Counted from the first letter of the stretch, positions 13,301 to 25,372 are shown. The stretch: 64,000 nucleotides of DNA from Saxidomus purpurata (GCA_022818135.1 JAFMSR010000016.1:11899649-11963648); one strand, 5' to 3'. Program-made: numbers and translations. Notes: generated by a model from the sequence alone, not told the origin.

Positions 13301-16300
13301 AACTTTGGTCTGCTATCGATATCACCGACTGCTTGTGAATTGTTTAGGTAATAAAAGATGGCAATAGACTCTTTGTTCAATTAGATTTTACGACACGCGG
13401 CAGCTGCCACAGTGTGATATATTTGTAATCAGCACCCGTTATGCCGTGTTATATTCTTTGTTTCTTCTCTCTGTATAGATTAATTATTTTGTAATTTTGA
13501 TAGATTCCAGGGTGACGCTCCCTCGCAATAAATTTGCTTTTTCCTGACATATACAGACATAAATATGGCATTTTGATATTTCATAAAAAAAGGTAAAAAA
13601 CATGTTCCAGAAAATTTGTTCATTATATCCGGATTTTCGCTATATCCAGAATCGTTATATACAGAGTTTACTGTGTAATCTTGTACCTCCTGCATGATAA
13701 TATTCCAGCCCATCGATACAACATCTGTTCCGTTGAGACCGGCGTAATCTGATTTTATCTGGTCCTTCAGCCTCGTTTTGGCCGGATCGTGTATCTGGAA
13801 AGTTGCAGACGACATGTCAGAAGAAATTTTCATTACAATGATAAGAGAAACAAGTGTGCAAAAATGAATTCAATAAATCATATGTAATCCAAGGAGCATG
13901 TCAAAGCAAATTGTGTTACCGGATAATCGGCAGTTGTTCAAACAATGCTAAAGATCGATTTTTCGCAATATCTATAATATATGAAGACATAATACAGAGT
14001 ACGTGCAATTCGTGAAATTGAGACAATGAACTCACCGTGTCTGGAGAACCATACAGGATGCCTATGACTATAATCTGTGCAATCAGCAAGACTCCGCAAA
14101 TTATCACATACTGAAACAAAGATTTGATATAAACAACATCCATGCAATTAAATATGATAATGCAATAAAACTGTCAAATACTTTGACACACTCTAAAAAT
14201 GTTCATTGCTATTAAATTGTTAAGATCATACTTTTTGAGATATGGTCAAAATCTTAAAACTATCTGAGGTTTTAAAGTAACTTCTCCATACCTTACGGCT
14301 GAATTTGATGACGTCAGAACACCGTCATATTATGCATATGCAATTCAATGATGTATGTGCTTTAATGTAGTGTTTTTCGAAAGGAGGACGTGCTCGAGAC
14401 GTTGACATCACAACGTCGTAAATCAGTCCATTTATTTCTTACGGGTACTTGAACATGAACGTCCTTATTTCTGGTATTTATGAACGGCTTTTTAATATTA
14501 AGGTGTAAAGCTACCTTTAAATGGAAATTATAGTTTCGAGACTTACCAAAGCCAAAAACAAAGTTTCAACATTGCACAGAGTTCATATAGCACTTCATGG
14601 CAGACCAACCGAAGAATTATTCTAACGCACTATAGTTGTAACGTCGAATCTGATTGGTTACGTCATTTAAATTTGCGACGGTTGAATATCGTATATCTAG
14701 TCTGTTTGCAATAATAATAATCTTATTGCAATTAAATGTACGTTTAAATTGCGATAGTCACAGATCGTTCGAATAATGGACTGAATTAACGTTATTTCAT
14801 CGTCGCAAATTTAAATGACGTAACCAATCAGAATCGACGTTACGACGCTAGTGCGTTAGAAAACCGTATATAAAGCCGTTAATATGAAAAGTACAAAACA
14901 GTGAAACCTATATATGATTCCGTATATATATATGGATTGCACATCTAAGAGTGACCGCAATTGGTACGAGACCCAGTACAGCTGCAGAGACTTACCCCGA
15001 TTAACATAAACTTAATCTTGCAACATCCTCCACAGCATCCAAGAACTGTGACTATTATCAGGAGCAGGCCGAAGAAAATAAGTCCTAGAGCCAATCCGTA
15101 TAATAAATCGGTGAGGTCGAAACTGGATAGGTCGATTGTACCAAAGCCCGAGCTACTGGCAGACGTTTCCAACTGTTTCTTGACGTCATCGACGTAATCG
15201 TTTATGATGGCAGAGCCAAATCTGACGAACAGTCCAAGAGCGAAAAACACCAAACCAATAAGCTGTGAATACAAAAATGGAAACAAAAGGAATTCATGAG
15301 AATAAAAAACGTAACAGACGAAGCAGCAAGTGCAGCATTGTCATTTGTAAGAATTACAGAACTCACAGTTCTGTAACGGGCTACACTTTTCTTGTTGTAT
15401 CGCCGAGTCATCTGCAATCTTTTTGGTCAATAGTTTACGTAAATACAAATGAGCCCCCAGGGGGTCATGCATATAACATTCTTGGAAGAAGATCATTCGC
15501 AGATGTTATCTCGAAGCTCTAGACCTTGTGGTTTGAGACGTGACGATTTTAAAAGATGTTCTTATATCAGCCTATGTAAGGACCGTTGAAACTTGGGGCG
15601 TAGTCAAAATTGACCAAGGGTTTTTGGTAGAAGTCGACAAGACGATACAACTTGCCAAATATCTAAGCACTCGGCTTTTTAGGTTTGGAAAGAAGATTAT
15701 TTTTAATATTTACCTTCTGAGCAAGTTGAGTAAGTAACAAAAAGGGGACAGATAGGCAGACGGATGGCCGATGCATTTTTTTCTTTTGATAGTTTCCCAA
15801 GATCTTAATGTTTACACATAGGATGTTTTGTTTCTAAAATTGTAAAGTGTGACACTGTTTTAGGACGGTACGGTGGATGAAGTCACGCACTTACTATTAA
15901 TTTTCAGATCTATTATGTTTCTAAACAGGAAGTTCATCAGCATGTCACGTGTTCTACATATCAGGTATGCTTTATTATATATTTATAATTTAGCATAGAC
16001 GGATTGTTCGTTTCTAATTACCTGCAAAATTAATGAACTTCTGCGTGATTCACTGGCTTTTCTCATTTAATAACAAACAAATGGCGTGTAACAAACATCG
16101 TTGGCTAGTTAATGACACCCCTTTGATTCACTAAACTCATTTGTATGTAATATATAGAAGATAATTGTTGATTTAAGTGTAATATCACGTAGGAGCTTCA
16201 AATATGGAAAGCCATGACCGTCTTACATGTTTATAGACATTTTGTCTTTATATGATATCGAAATACAGAAAACCATTTTTAACGTCGAATCGGTGCGTAC

Positions 16301-18761
16301 ATAGCATACACATTTCATTCGTGCGTTTAAATATGCTAATTGTGTTTAATCATAATTATGTTGACGGCAATCACATATGTTGTTCTCTTTCTCCATAGTA
16401 ACACAATCTCGATACTAAATATGAGCGTCTTGTTGGAAAACTGTTTGAGTTTCACTTTCCCCCCATACTTCCCTTCTTTCAATACCGTCAGGGGAGAACT
16501 AAAAAAAAATGTTGCGTTACGAGGGCGTCCTAATTGTAATCATGCCTCTAGTTCTGAAAAAAAATATGAGAAGTTTAATTTTCTCAGTGTTTTCTTGATC
16601 AAATGTTCATTTGCTTTTGGGATATTTTATAGTCTCTACAAATCTGTTATTATAGGTGATCTTCGCATTTTCTTTAACATACATAAAGAAAAAATTGCGT
16701 GTACACTGTTTAAATGCGCATGCGCATTACAAATTTCAGTTCTAGGCTCAACAGACTTTCAGTGGTCCGCTTTCAAATTAATTTCCCATGTTATGTATGA
16801 CCAGAGAGTTTCATTTTATTATGAAATGAATTGATATGTACACGTATAATTCGCACTATTCATTAAACGTGAAATGTTTATGCTAGTTTTAGGGCTTAGG
16901 TGTAAAGATATGACATTTAAGGCTTGATACAAATCACAATTTCATTTTTTGCCGTAATCTGCTTAAAAGACATAATTTTTAGCCATTTTTTTGGTCCTGT
17001 CAAATGTTTTGATTAATGGTGGAGCATTCAAGGAAGAAATAAAAATGTGCAGATAGGTTTATATGATAATGCCACATTCTTTTTTTTTAGGACATTGATA
17101 TAGGCGAAAGTACACCGTATGCAAATTTCAAGAAAATTATGCATTTTTCCCATACATATCCGGATTGATATTGATAACCAAATTCGTCAATGTTTCTTTT
17201 CGTAAATGCAGTTGATTGTATCAATAAGATATCCTGGTACATACATTTGAAATTCATGTGCTTGATTAATTCCTTTTAGTCAAAATGTTCTCACATGAAC
17301 AGTCTTTCAACGTAAGCAGTTTTTTTATACCTCAGTAACAAGTTACTGCCGCCTTGTTCAAGACGGTTCAAGCCCTGCTACCAACTATGACTATGTGAGA
17401 AAACACGGTTCTACATGCCCTGTTACGTAACTGATATCAAGATATGAATCGGAAAAAAAAATCAGATTTCCCGCATATAAATTTGAATTAGTTTTGAAAA
17501 CAGGCAAAAGATTGGCCCTTAAAGTGACATTATGCGCATCTTACTGCACATAGTGTATTTTTGGTGACAGTTTTATAAAAGCAATTTTTGGTTGCTGTTC
17601 ATTTAAATGTGTTAAATGAATGATTATGCCGCATAAGTATTTGAAGTTGGTGCTTTAGATATAAAAAAAATCGCACTGATAAAATGGTAGTTGATTGTGT
17701 CGTTGTTGATGTTGGTAGAGATTTCGGCAGTGGAAGGGAAGCAACTCCTGCATGAAGTTGTTCTTTTCTTAAATTGACTCTCGCAGTCAAACAAGAAAAT
17801 CAATATTTGGAAAGTTATTATTTCATACTGGTAGCGTGAAGAGTTCGGTGTATTAGGTTAAAAGCTATTATTTCCTCTACGCTTTTGTATACACACCATA
17901 TTCAGCTGGATATTCACTTGAAAAAAATGCGCATAATGTCACTTTAACGGGCCGAGCTTTGTGGAATTGCACATGTTTCGACTTTATTATTTGTCTTTTT
18001 CAGGTGCAGTAAACTATATATTCTAACATGACTCACGATTGCGTCTCTATACTGACAACCGCACACTTTGGTGCTTTTGGCATGCTGTTATCATAGTTAT
18101 CGTTTCATGACAGCGTGTGAGGTTACGTTTATAAATTGATGCATTTTTTTTCTTTAGGTCCTTTGAAATACAAACATTTTCAAGAAAATAATATTTAATA
18201 GCTTTGCAGTAAATGAAACCCGTATTGCGTTTATTGATTATTCTTGCATATCGGATCAGCATTTCCAGTGATTTACCAAAGCCGGAAAAATCGGCCTGGC
18301 ACCCCTCCAAAGCGTTGTTTATTAGACGTTAGACCTAACATTTGTTAGATCTCGCTGGAACGGATGTTACTTCATAAATCATGAAGTATGATTTTCATAA
18401 TAAAGGTTTGAACCTAGATATGATCATGAACAAATACTTTTTATTCTTAAATGCTGATATCGACATGAAAAAGTAGGTAAAGATACATACACATTTACAT
18501 ACATTCAACAGTAAACCTCGTATATAGCGAACTCCTTCCTTATACCTGTAGTATGTAATATCCATACATCATTTTCGTATTATATAAAGTAGACAAAAAT
18601 CAGGCCCAGAAATTGTGTTCCTTATATCCAGAATTTCGCTATATCCGTAGACGTTATATACGGAGTTTACTGTATTTATATAAAAAAAAGATGTTACTTA
18701 CCAGAAAGAATATATTTACTACAACCAGAAACACTCTAGCCAATGTTGATATGCAACCCAT
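7396..18761 (-). CDS. tetraspanin, complete, seven exons
   Basis: Coding exons, 5' to 3': 18761-18702, 15262-14996, 14110-14036, 13794-13687, 12120-11935, 11178-11095, 7467-7396. All junctions are GT-AG and every intron is phase 0. The product is 283 residues. It has a short N terminus (MGCIS), TM1 about 9-32, a small loop, TM2 about 75-95 followed by the CCGGCC cluster (96-101), TM3 about 110-130, a large loop of about 115 residues, TM4 about 246-272 and a basic tail. The large loop has the family signature: CCG (173-175), CC (205-206), C217 and GC (233-234), six cysteines able to form three disulfides. N155-G-T is a glycosylation sequon. Tetraspanins organise plasma and endosomal membrane microdomains by lateral binding; partners cannot be inferred. 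The tail lacks a clear YxxPhi lysosomal signal, so it is not called CD63. The start has A at -3 and G at +4. The loop is somewhat longer than usual. Confidence 0.94.
8094..8266. mobile_element. pogo-like MITE, copy 1
   Basis: The ends are inverted repeats of a CAGTAAACTCCGTATATAACG type (left end CATTAAACTCCG, right end GTTTACTG followed by TA). Internal TTATATCCGGAATTTCGC motifs are shared with four other copies. The TIR start CAGT..ACTCC..TATA resembles pogo/Tigger-type ends and the TA flank fits that superfamily. It lies in the last tetraspanin intron. Confidence 0.8.
9594..9737. repeat. 144 bp foldback element
   Basis: The left arm (TGTTTGTTTTCAGTGGATATGG, allowing small indels, then AATAC and ATCTCAAC) is matched by the reverse complement of the right arm ending near 9737. 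The centre is a CG-rich stretch (CTCGCGGTTAGCGCTCGCG). It is intronic in the tetraspanin gene. Confidence 0.78.
10173..10320. repeat. 148 bp inverted-repeat element
   Basis: The 18-base ends ATTGTTGGTTTCGGTGTA (10173-10190) and TACACCGATACCAACAAT (10303-10320) are inverted copies with one mismatch, with weaker complementarity further in. G runs (10211-10218 and about 10242-10248) occupy the middle. It is a candidate MITE in the last tetraspanin intron; no target duplication was established. Confidence 0.7.
11482..11690 (+). mobile_element. tRNA-Ser-derived SINE
   Basis: The head has an A-box-like TAGTCGAATGG and a perfect B box GGTTCGAGTCC (11549-11559). Between them is a CTTGAAA loop, that is a TGA (Ser) anticodon, and a long variable region as in class II tRNAs. 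The arms no longer pair well and the sequence continues into a non-tRNA body ending near a G run (about 11667-11676). It is therefore a retroposon head, not a working tRNA gene. A partial relative lies near 17330-17420. Confidence 0.65.
13560..13673. mobile_element. pogo-like MITE, copy 2, left end degraded
   Basis: The right half matches the other copies: TTATATCCGGATTTTCGC, TATATCC, TCGTTATATAC, then AGTTTACTG. The left end is not recognisable. Its right terminus is about 12 bases from the splice donor of tetraspanin exon 4 (13686-13685), so intron sequence next to that donor was replaced by the element. Confidence 0.72.
14620..14861. mobile_element. MITE with ~60 bp near-perfect TIRs
   Basis: The left TIR begins TTCTAACGCAC at 14620 and the right ends GTGCGTTAGAA at 14861. 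The two arms match for about 60 bases with only a few mismatches, including a shared GATTGGTTACGTCATTTAAA block. The 240 bp element has no coding capacity and sits in tetraspanin intron 2. Strong arm identity suggests recent activity. The superfamily is uncertain. Confidence 0.85.
16715..16726. promoter_or_regulatory. isolated NRF-1-type palindrome
   Basis: TGCGCATGCGCA is a perfect match to the palindromic NRF-1 consensus. It lies about 2 kb inside tetraspanin intron 1, far from any recognised promoter. It may be chance or mark an unrecognised start; function is inference only. Confidence 0.25.
17325..17420 (+). mobile_element. degraded tRNA-derived SINE fragment
   Basis: It shares CCTGCTACCAAC and a following TATGTGAG motif with the element at 11482-11690. 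The B box is weakened to GGTTCAAGCCC (17365-17375) and the 5' part is lost. Intronic in the tetraspanin gene. Confidence 0.5.
18509..18672. mobile_element. pogo-like MITE, copy 3
   Basis: The left end is CAGTAAACCTCGTATATAGCG and the right end CGTTATATACGGAGTTTACTG, inverted copies of each other, followed by TA. It ends about 28 bases from the splice donor of tetraspanin exon 1. Confidence 0.85.
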
Positions 18762-20542
18762 TTTAGTTGACTAAACCTATCGGTTTTCACAACGACAGTC
18801 TACAAGTATTGTGTGTGCTCTCAAATTTTCGTTTTTGATTGTTTGAAAAAGATACCGCGCTTCAGTAATTACGATGTTTTTATCCACACTTCCTCGTTTC
18901 TAGTTTATGAATAATGACTGGCTCGTCTTGGTTGATCACCTGGAAGTAAATACAGTTTTGATTAAAAGGATGGTTGCGTTGTTTAAATAGCTTTCAAGTA
19001 TCGAGTTTAAAAAATACTTAAAAAAACCCTACATGAGCAGTGTTAATTTAATTAATAGCAAACCCGTACATGAGCAGTGTCAATTGATACCGCCATATTG
19101 TATAGCAAAACCAACAAGTATTATAAGAGGTAGTTTGCATGTATATTGGATAAAACATTCATATTGAAGTTAATATTTATTTGATTTTGAATGAATGTTT
19201 AAACAGACCTACTGAAGCAGACATTATGCTCGCTTTCGATACATGGGGGAGCTTTTAACCTGGTAGGGGGGTATTGAACCAAAGATATGCACATTGAAAA
19301 AGCCCTAGTTTGATAAAACGGATGATAAAAGGATCAAAAACAGAAGATGAGTACGGGTGAGGTCTTTTGGCCAAATGAATTTAGTCTCCCTGTAGAAAGA
19401 AGTTGGCAGTTCCGAAAACTTTTAAGTCAAGACCAAATTGTAGTTGAAAGTTGGGTGCATCTGTCCGAGAAGTCTGTGTCCTACCCTGTATTTGTCTTAC
19501 CAGTCCGTCTGTGGGCCTGACATCCTGGTGGAATGTGCTTCATTCCGTCAACAATTTACAAAGTACAAAACCACTTAAACTGCGCCTTTTTTTACCAAAC
19601 TTATATAAAAAAAAAAAAAAAAAAAAAGTCATTAAACCTCTAAGTTCGTTCAACCGTCAGTCCAGCACGGACAGATAAAAAGACAAACATCCCATTGCAA
19701 GACGCATCCTGAACAGGGGTGGATCCTTTCATTCTATAATAATTTCGTGCCGTAATGATACGCTAAAACACGTCTAGTTGCTCGGGGGGGGTCACTGGGG
19801 AGCTCTATTTCGAAAAAGGGTGGGGAAGCCGATACAGCCCCCATGATTATGGGAGCTGTATTCGTTAATGCGGCCGAATACAGCCCCGGGGGCTGGTTAA
19901 GCGCCACCGAGTACAGCTCTCCGGGGAGCTGTATTCGAAAGGAGCTGTATCCGGTGTTACAAAGCAGGTCAGCGAGACGAAATCAATTTCAAATTAGGCA
20001 GGCATTTTATTATTTATTCATGTATTATCATGTTAAAACTAAGTTTGTAAAGGTTGTGTCGAAATAAAAATTAATTGTATTCCCATTACCCTGAAGAGAG
20101 AGAAAAAAAAAAAACAACAAATAATGTAAAAAATTATATTTGAATCTTGAAAAGCTCGCGAGTGACGCAGATATCACGTAAGTATTTATTCGGTTCTGTC
20201 AGACTATGTGAATAGGTGTAGTCAATGAAAATGTAATTGAAGTAGCCTATAAAAAGTCACAATGACTAAACCATCCCGATTGACATTCACGCGATAATAC
20301 CTAAACACGTTCTCGGTATATTTTCGGACAATACATGTTTCGGTTGTTCAATCCGGACATGCTTTCTGTTCTTCAGCTGCCTCAAATATAAATGAATATG
20401 GAGACAGTTAGGGCAAAAAGATTCTGGTAATCTAACCGGAAAAAGATAGTATCTATACACAAGCATTACATGTCAACTTGCAAATGTGCGGCTTAGTACA
20501 ATCTATAATACGTCGTTTAGAGGAACATGTTATTTAGGAATA
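18762..20542. other. tetraspanin 5' flank and gene-free sequence
   Basis: The bases just above 18761 should hold the tetraspanin promoter and 5' UTR on the minus strand; no convincing core promoter was seen beyond an A/T-rich GGATAAAAAC near 18875-18885. Further right are a short direct repeat (CATGAGCAGTGT near 19035 and 19070), a long A run (about 19608-19627) and a GC-rich hairpin cluster listed separately. No exon was supported. Confidence 0.45.
19821..19955. repeat. cluster of nested hairpins built on an AGCTGTATTCG motif
   Basis: The motif GGGAGCTGTATTCG and its complement CGAATACAGCCCC recur several times within about 130 bases (GATACAGCCCCC, GGAGCTGTATTCG, CGAATACAGCCCC, GTACAGCTC, GAGCTGTATTCG). 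Several alternative stem-loops can form. The stretch is much more GC-rich than its surroundings. It may be the collapsed end of an inverted-repeat element. Confidence 0.6.
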
Positions 20543-20729
20543 CAGTACACTCCGTTTACAACGAACCCTTCAGGACCGGTTTAATTTGTTCCTTATATCC
20601 GGAGTTTGTTATATCCATATAATATTTTCATTTAAAATATATATATAGAATTAAACTCGGGCAGAGAAAATGTGTTCCTTATATCCGGATTTTCGCTATA
20701 TCCGATGTCGTTATATACGGAGTTTACTG
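20543..20729. mobile_element. pogo-like MITE, copy 4, with TA target sites
   Basis: The element runs from CAGTACACTCCG to CGGAGTTTACTG and is flanked on both sides by TA (20541-20542 and 20730-20731), the target duplication expected of Tc1/mariner/pogo elements. Internal motifs TTATATCCGGAGTTTGTTATATCC and TTCGCTATATCCG (in two blocks) match the family. Confidence 0.87.
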
Positions 20730-22789
20730 TACTGCCCAACCTTCAGAGGGTACCTTAGTAGTTGGGAATTGTACTAATTCACTTATATCCATCATGCGCC
20801 AATATTTTCAGGAACTTTTATGGTGCCCATTGTACAACCAATGTATACAGAAACTATTGACCTTTGTTAAACAAATATTTTGCAAACAAATTTTGAAATG
20901 GTTCTAAAATTATTTACATTTCAATTAAAACTATTCACAATGGACCAATGTCAATGAAATAAGGATGTATTTTATGTCGTCTGAAAATGTAGTGAGACAG
21001 ACGATAATGATATTGCAGTGTGTTAACAGTGCTAAAAGAGCCCCGATTTTGCTTTTCAACGAGTTAGACCTATATACAATGTCACGTGACATCTACAAAC
21101 CGAGACTAAGCCAAGCATTTAGTGTAAATGTACTTAAAGATACTGAAAACCAATTTGAGATTTTTTTTTCCAATTGGTCAATACGGCGTTGCATCGTATG
21201 AATTCACGTCCGTTAAGCTTCTGTTGACCGTAAAGAGAAAAATGAAAGATTAATATTTGTTCGTGGACAACCGACATTTGTGACCCTTTAAATAACTTGG
21301 TGACAAAAAAGGCACTTGAATTAATCTGAAGCAGGATGTAAACCGCCCCTTGAGAGACATTCTCAATAATTGCCAAACGCAAATATTTGTATTTGACTTC
21401 CATTTAAGGATCTAAACTTACACAGTAAAAACATTGTAAACCCATTCCAACATTGAGGTAATGATCTATGTACATATACTTGAAACGTACGTAAGTCTAC
21501 TAAACATACAATTTTAACAACCGTAAGCGACAAGTGGAATCCACAATCACGGAAGGGACATCGTATATTTTCAACCAAAATTCGCCATGTGTATTCTCTG
21601 CCGGCGACTCTATATGAGGTGTCGGAGGAACTGATGAAGAGTAATAGACAGAAAACTGTTCTTTTTCAGATAGAGTACAGTTATAAGCCCCGCCCTTTTA
21701 GCACAAAAACGAGGTATCATAAACAGATGTAGATTCATCCCTAAGCCATGATACAATTAATTTAGACTGATTTATTTTAGCTCGATTGTGAAGAAAGCTT
21801 GTAGCTTATCAAGTCACTCTCGAGTCCACTTCCCTGAAAAACCAGTACTGGTGTCATATGAGGAGGTACGGTCGTGACCCCAGTGGGGCTCGAACCCGCA
21901 ACCTTCGGGATGAGCGGCAGACACAATCGACATCTAATGCATACAGGTTATAATCACGTGTGCTTTCCATGACTGTTTACACACTGGACACAAATGGCAA
22001 GATCTACGTTAGTCTATATTGTTTTTGTCGTAACAGATTATTGAAACTTCGTTATTTGTTTACTTCCATATATAATATATTTATATAGATCAGACGATCG
22101 CAAATTTGACTCGGCAAGGAGTAAATATGTCGGCTTATAAAGGGTTGTTACAAAAATTAAGAATTGTAGTAAGAGAAACAGAAAATGAGATATTGTATAA
22201 TAAATGATCGATCACTGTGTACTGAAACATGTTCGTATATATACATGATGTGAAAGGTTTCATAATCGATGCGAGACGTTTAGAGTGCTGCCGTGATCGA
22301 TCCGGTATCTATTATTGACAGATATAACACAAAATAATAGAGTTAACTTAATATTCTCTTTCGTTGGTGTCTTCAGAGTTCCTTGCTCTAAACATAGATA
22401 TATTATACTTGTACTGGGAGAATAGATGACCTTCGAGAAACTCGTGAAAATATCACCTTTGGTGTCCATCCGGTGACAGTGTAACGTGATATTACACCGT
22501 AACTCTATTTACAGTCAAAATAGAATAGTTTAGATACATCAAAAATGTCAAAACGTACACATCTGCGTTAAATTTCAAAAGTATTATGGTAACTTTGACG
22601 AGCAACTTAAGTTAATTTAGTACAAAGTATATGTAAAAGGTACAAATTGTATTTCTTCCTGGATTTGTATTTTTCACCACAATCCCATTACAATTAGGTA
22701 CATGTACACAAACAAGTAAGTAAGTCCAAATGTGCAACTCTAACAATCCCCGGCCTTATAAACGTATGAGAAATTACAAAACGGAAATT
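20730..22789. other. gene-free stretch
   Basis: No supported exon apart from the SINE listed at 21800-21935. Open frames here have no recognisable family and no codon signal that stands out from the background. Confidence 0.45.
21800..21935 (-). mobile_element. tRNA-derived SINE
   Basis: On the minus strand a perfect B box GGTTCGAGCCC lies near 21886-21896, followed by a body that ends with the ACTCGAGAGTG motif near 21815. A related body without a clear B box is at 36110-36260. The A box is not clear, so the tRNA of origin was not assigned. Confidence 0.55.
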
Positions 22790-22972
22790 CAGTAAACTCC
22801 GCATATTACGAACTCCTTTTACGCCATTTAAATGTGTTCCTTATATCCGGAGTATGTTATATCCATATAGCATTTTTATATAAAATAAACAAGAAAACAA
22901 TTGGGTCCAAAAATGTGTTCTTTATATCCGGAATTTCACTATATACGGAGTCGTCATATACGCAGTTTACTG
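22790..22972. mobile_element. pogo-like MITE, copy 5
   Basis: The left TIR is CAGTAAACTCCGCATATTACG; the right is CATATACGCAGTTTACTG followed by TA. The two internal TTATATCCGGA motifs are present. The left flank is TT rather than TA, so one target site has mutated or the end has slipped. Confidence 0.85.
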
Positions 22973-24070
22973 TACCAAAATACGAAAACCGTAGCCCTCA
23001 GGGTATCCAATTAGCAACACTGCCGAAATACCGCACAAACCCTCTCAATGTGGCAAGTATCCGTTCACATTAAGATATTTAACGCTTGTTTTTGTCCTCA
23101 ACGTTTGTCATATAGAAACACATGTTCCCACACATCGAAACTTTAAAAAAAACAACTAGTAATCCATATACTTTTGTTCCTCTTATGATTCTTATCGTTG
23201 TAGTAAAATTGTATCTTTTATTTTTAGTTAAAATGAACAAATTTATAAATGAAAATCTCGTTTTACAATTTACTAATTAATATTTAACTTTAATAAAATT
23301 ACCAATCTGCCGGTGTGTAAAAATTTCCCTTTCAAAACTTAATGTCCATTCGCATATATTTAAGTACAGATTTTAAAGTACAGATTTTTCACGTATTATT
23401 TCATAAAACCATTATCCTTTAGATAAATAAGAGTCTATCGGTATAGGGTAACTAGAGAAATAATAGATTTTATACTTCTCTTCGGGCATATATAAATAAG
23501 CGGTACTTAAATCAAAAATAGATTTCGTTTTGAATAAAAGTTAGTGTTTGGGCTTGCGTAAACGTGCGATGTATTACGTAGATATCAAAATTTATTGACA
23601 GTACATGGAATAGAGGTTTTGAAAATTAATCTTTCTATTCTTTTTCGTTTACTTTGCGGGGGTGGGGTGGGGATGGGGGTATCACTAAAACCGCACTGCA
23701 ATGAAGTTGAAGGTATGCAAAAAAAGGATCTTACTTGCTACCTACTGTTGTGGTTGGGGTTGCTTTGGTTAATCCAGTCCCTCACAGCATGTCATGTAAG
23801 ATCCTCATAAACTTTGGCTACTAACCTTGGTCACTGGGCATCAGCAAAAAGATCATTTTGAAAAAAAATCGTCTACTGTTAAATCGACAGTAGATTATCA
23901 CGGAAAATATGGCTTGCTGATTATGCACACTTTAAAAAAAAAAAACAAAAAAACTTTTGTATGAAACCACTTCTACATGAACAGAACAGACTAGAACTGT
24001 TCTGTTCTGTTCTAATACAACTCCTACACATATGTAGAAATGTCTGATCTACTGAAACTGTTTATTTAAG
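22973..24070. other. gene-free stretch
   Basis: No supported gene. There is a G-rich patch near 23656-23680, an A run near 23934-23952 and a TCTGTTC/GAACAGA inverted motif near 23980-24012. Confidence 0.45.
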
Positions 24071-24229
24071 AAATGATAAATGTGTCCTGTATTTTGTCGT
24101 TGGATAAAATACAGTTACGAGTTCGGATGCGTAGTAATTATTTCACGAGTGCGTAGCAAGAGTTTTTAATTTTTCACATTCGAGCGACTGTATTTTATTC
24201 AACGATAAGATATTGGCACATATTTATTA
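24071..24229. repeat. ~159 bp foldback element
   Basis: The left arm (AATGATAAATGTGTCC ... TCGTTGGATAAAATACAG) pairs with the right arm (CTGTATTTTATTCAACGATA ... GGCACATATTTATT) over about 43 bases with several mismatches. The centre holds a TTTCACGAGTGCG stretch. No coding content. Confidence 0.75.
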
Positions 24230-25372
24230 CTTGGATTATCCCGGACGATATTCAACTCAAAGCAATACATCATTGTAACTTTAAAACGCGAACGCTTGTT
24301 TACGTCATCTTGTCATTTCGCGTCACGTCGTCCTTGGATAAACATGCTGTAGTTTATCGTAAATTAAAAAACAACTTTTTCCCAATATGTTTATACAATA
24401 AACACAACCACTCGTTAACTGTTTATTAAGAGTGTACCAGATTCTGACCCAGCTACATCTTTCAATATTCCTCGCATTTATAATTTATAATAGCTTTATG
24501 AGAAGATTTATTTCCCAAGTGAGAAATGATTCACAGTTGCTTTGTCTTTAAAGAAGAGCCATAAAATATCATACATATTAATTTCTTACCTTAAAAGTAC
24601 ATCCATAGTTTTATGAGCCGTATTTTCAACACTTGAACCCATTTCCTATTTTTATTGTACTAGAGCCAGGAACAAACCAATATGAAAAAATCCGGTATTA
24701 ATGCATAACTTTAAAGCTTGCGGAAATCGATACAATCAAAAACCAATCACGATGCTGAGGTACTCGATAATCAGATTTCTTTTCATTGAAATATATATTT
24801 TATCTCGCGTATCAAATAAATGATGCGGCAAATACGGGAGTTTAACCCGTATATATGGATATATGACTGTAAATTGGTACAGTTTCTTCTATTGATTATT
24901 GGATGGAGACAAACCATTACTGTTTCCTCATGTTTCTAGCCTAAGGTTCGTACTTAAACACCAGATATTGAACAAAGGTGCCGATAATGATCAGTTCAAG
25001 TAGCCTGCAGTATGAAGACCGGGTCTGTTTAAAATTGAAACACTAAATACATTTTGTACATTGGTTAAATGTTAACAAGCAATTGCTACAAAGAAAAACA
25101 CAATGATATTAATTATCATTTCTGCGTCCGACATGATATACTCTGTATAACGATAAATTATAACATGACTAACATAACATGATTTTGTCTCTATATTCAT
25201 GTACAAAGAGTAGGTTTTATTATGCTATAGACAACGCATTGACGCACGGTCCGATATCACGTCAAAATTGTGCCGCATATCGTTTGATAAATTTCCGCTT
25301 AGAAAATAACCATTTGCATTTATTTACCCATTTGTAATATCTTGTCATGTTAGAATGGAAATAACATAATTT

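Noticed and set aside
16340..16834. 164-codon plus-strand open frame in tetraspanin intron 1
   Set aside because: The composition looks like translated AT-rich intron with no recognised domain, promoter or splice context. It could be tested for transcripts but cannot be supported as a gene.
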